Below, one piece after another: positions 7,316-8,550 of a stretch of DNA of 8,550 nucleotides. Positions within the stretch are counted from its first letter, which is position 1, and each line of letters starts with the position of its first letter. The notes under the pieces were generated by a model, which saw only the letters and a program-made list of their open reading frames with translations, was not told the DNA's origin and did no database searches. Origin of the DNA: an uncultured Taibaiella sp. GTDB lineage: Bacteria > Bacteroidota > Bacteroidia > Chitinophagales > Chitinophagaceae. The stretch spans positions 1 to 8,550 of the forward strand of contig CALMXV010000516.1 of assembly GCA_937871155.1 (NCBI GenBank), in the 5' to 3' direction. A program made the position numbers and the translations under genes.

Positions 7316-7492
7316 ATTAAATGATGGAAACTAGTACAGTGAACTATTTAAAAAATCACAGATAAATTTCCATTAACAACTAAAATTATCGGTATTTTTT
7401 TATTAAGAATAAATTGGAGCGTCCTAATGTGGAAGGATAAATAATCCTACTCAAATCGCCTTTTTCACAAATTTGATTTTCAATACGGTTTC

Positions 7493-7525
7493 TTAGTGGC
7501 GACCACTTTTTTTTCATTAATTTTG
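7493..7525 (+). promoter_or_regulatory. Promoter of the aconitase gene with an embedded inverted repeat
   Basis: TAATTTTG at 7518-7525 is a perfect TAnnTTTG -7 box. TTAG at 7493-7496, 21 bases upstream, could be a weak -33 element. The predicted transcript would start near 7530, about 30 bases before the ATG. AGTGG-cga-CCACT (7495-7507) lies in the spacer between the two elements, where a bound repressor would block RNA polymerase; an operator role is inferred from position only. Confidence 0.55.
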
Positions 7526-7560
7526 CGCATTCTTAAAATAAATTTGAAAAAATTATTGTA

Positions 7561-8550
7561 ATGGCATTTGATACCGCACTCATTCAAAACGTTTATAAGC
7601 AACTCGCAGGCAAAATCGAAACCGCTAGAAAGTTGATAGGACGTCCACTAACACAAGCTGAAAAAATTCTGTATTCTCACACCTTTGACACAGCTTCTCA
7701 AGCTTATACAAGAGGGAAAGACTATGTAAACTTTGCTCCTGACAGAGTAGCTATGCAAGATGCTACAGCGCAAATGGCTTTACTACAGTTTATGACTTGT
7801 GGTCGTGATAAAGTAGCTGTACCAAGTTCTGTACACTGCGATCACTTAATTCAAGCAAAAGTAGGAGCCGTACAAGATTTAGCCACAGCAAATGATGTAA
7901 ATAAAGAAGTGTATGACTTCCTAGCGTCTATCTCCAATAAATACGGTATCGGATTTTGGAAACCCGGAGCCGGTATCATTCACCAAGTAGTTTTAGAAAA
8001 TTATGCATTCCCCGGTGGAATGATGATAGGCACTGATAGCCACACCCCGAATGCCGGAGGTTTAGGAATGATAGCTATAGGAGTAGGTGGTGCTGATGCG
8101 GTAGATGTAATGGCTGGATTGCCTTGGGAGCTAAAAATGCCGAAGCTTATTGGGGTGAAACTAACCGGTAAAATGAATGGCTGGACATCAGCTAAAGATA
8201 TTATTCTAAAAGTAGCAGGCATCCTTACAGTAAAAGGAGGTACCGGAGCTATTGTTGAGTATTTTGGGGAAGGAGCTGAAAGCCTTAGCTGTACCGGTAA
8301 AGCAACCATTTGCAACATGGGGGCTGAGATTGGTGCTACCTGCTCTTTATTTGCTTATGATGCCAAAATGAAAGATTACTTAAATGGTACCGACCGTGCT
8401 GAGATAGCACTAGCAGCAGATGCTGTGCGCCAGCATTTACGTGCAGATGATGCCGTATATGCCGAGCCAGAGAAATACTATGACCAAGTAATAGAAATCA
8501 ACTTGAATGAATTAGAACCTTATATCAATGGACCCTTTACGCCGGACTTA
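7561..8550 (+). CDS. acn: Aconitate hydratase, mitochondrial type (N-terminal 330 residues; 3' end outside window)
   Basis: The frame is open from the ATG at 7561 to the window edge. The sequence is close to mitochondrial aconitase (ACO2-type, ~750-780 residues), so less than half is present. Aconitase interconverts citrate and isocitrate through cis-aconitate in the TCA cycle, using a [4Fe-4S] cluster. Active-site residues known from the mitochondrial enzyme are visible: Q66 in MQDATAQM, D94-H95 in HCDHLI, H141 in IIHQ, D159-S160-H161 in GTDSHTPN, and N252 and E256 in NMGAEIGA. The long stretch [13 protein letters not shown] (174-186) is also characteristic. The window stops at INGPFTPDL, before the expected GSCTN and CGPC cluster cysteines, so these cannot be checked. 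The region upstream of the ATG is A-rich without a Shine-Dalgarno sequence. The gene is divergent from efp and no overlap exists. Confidence 0.96.
   Translation, partial: MAFDTALIQNVYKQLAGKIETARKLIGRPLTQAEKILYSHTFDTASQAYTRGKDYVNFAPDRVAMQDATAQMALLQFMTCGRDKVAVPSSVHCDHLIQAKVGAVQDLATANDVNKEVYDFLASISNKYGIGFWKPGAGIIHQVVLENYAFPGGMMIGTDSHTPNAGGLGMIAIGVGGADAVDVMAGLPWELKMPKLIGVKLTGKMNGWTSAKDIILKVAGILTVKGGTGAIVEYFGEGAESLSCTGKATICNMGAEIGATCSLFAYDAKMKDYLNGTDRAEIALAADAVRQHLRADDAVYAEPEKYYDQVIEINLNELEPYINGPFTPDL

Larger units (their letters stand above)
7285..7560. other. Divergent promoter region between efp and aconitase
   Basis: This 276-bp AT-rich stretch serves both divergent genes and contains no convincing reading frame. 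Besides the two promoter boxes described separately it holds the inverted repeats AGGAT-aaata-ATCCT (7434-7448), CAAATTTG (7468-7475) and AGTGG-cga-CCACT (7495-7507). No terminator or RNA gene is seen. Confidence 0.6.

Noticed and set aside
8001..8318. 105-codon open frame on the - strand inside aconitase
   Set aside because: It is antisense to a strongly conserved enzyme frame, low in complexity (Pro/Ile/Ser-rich) and has no recognisable domain.

Overview
The window looks like chromosomal DNA from a member of the Bacteroidota, and I would guess a Chitinophagales/Chitinophagaceae-type lineage (moderate confidence). The grounds are a type IX secretion (T9SS) cargo C-terminus, a BshA glycosyltransferase, an E1 alpha/beta fusion of the kind common in this phylum, TAnnTTTG-type -7 promoter boxes, and start codons that lack a Shine-Dalgarno sequence. 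No mobile element, CRISPR array, tRNA or rRNA is visible. I found no previously undescribed multi-gene system; this is mostly core metabolism with a few details worth checking.

Layout, left to right. A + strand gene is cut by the left edge and encodes the end of a secreted T9SS cargo protein (2-661); a strong rho-independent terminator follows. Six - strand genes then fill 772-7284 in two probable transcription units. The right-hand unit is efp - accB - accC (7284 down to 4716), ended by a perfect 11-bp hairpin with a U-run at 4649-4688. The left-hand unit is a fused 2-oxoacid dehydrogenase E1 - a small haem c lipoprotein - bshA (4429 down to 772), which converges on the cargo gene. At the right, a + strand mitochondrial-type aconitase starts at 7561 and runs off the window, divergent from efp across a 276-bp promoter region.

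How the genes relate. AccB and AccC are the biotin carrier and biotin carboxylase of acetyl-CoA carboxylase, the first step of fatty acid synthesis. They sit behind translation factor EF-P, an association also known in other bacteria. E1 decarboxylates a 2-oxoacid, by sequence most like a branched-chain 2-oxoacid, and would feed acyl-CoA starters to fatty acid synthesis or catabolism. BshA makes the first intermediate of the thiol bacillithiol. Aconitase is a TCA-cycle enzyme. The small cytochrome is the least understood member.

The points most worth a second look are the EF-P beta3/beta4 loop, which lacks the usual PGKG motif; a long hairpin lying directly between accB and accC; a TTG start for bshA; the lipoprotein cytochrome between E1 and bshA; and an inverted repeat inside the likely aconitase promoter.
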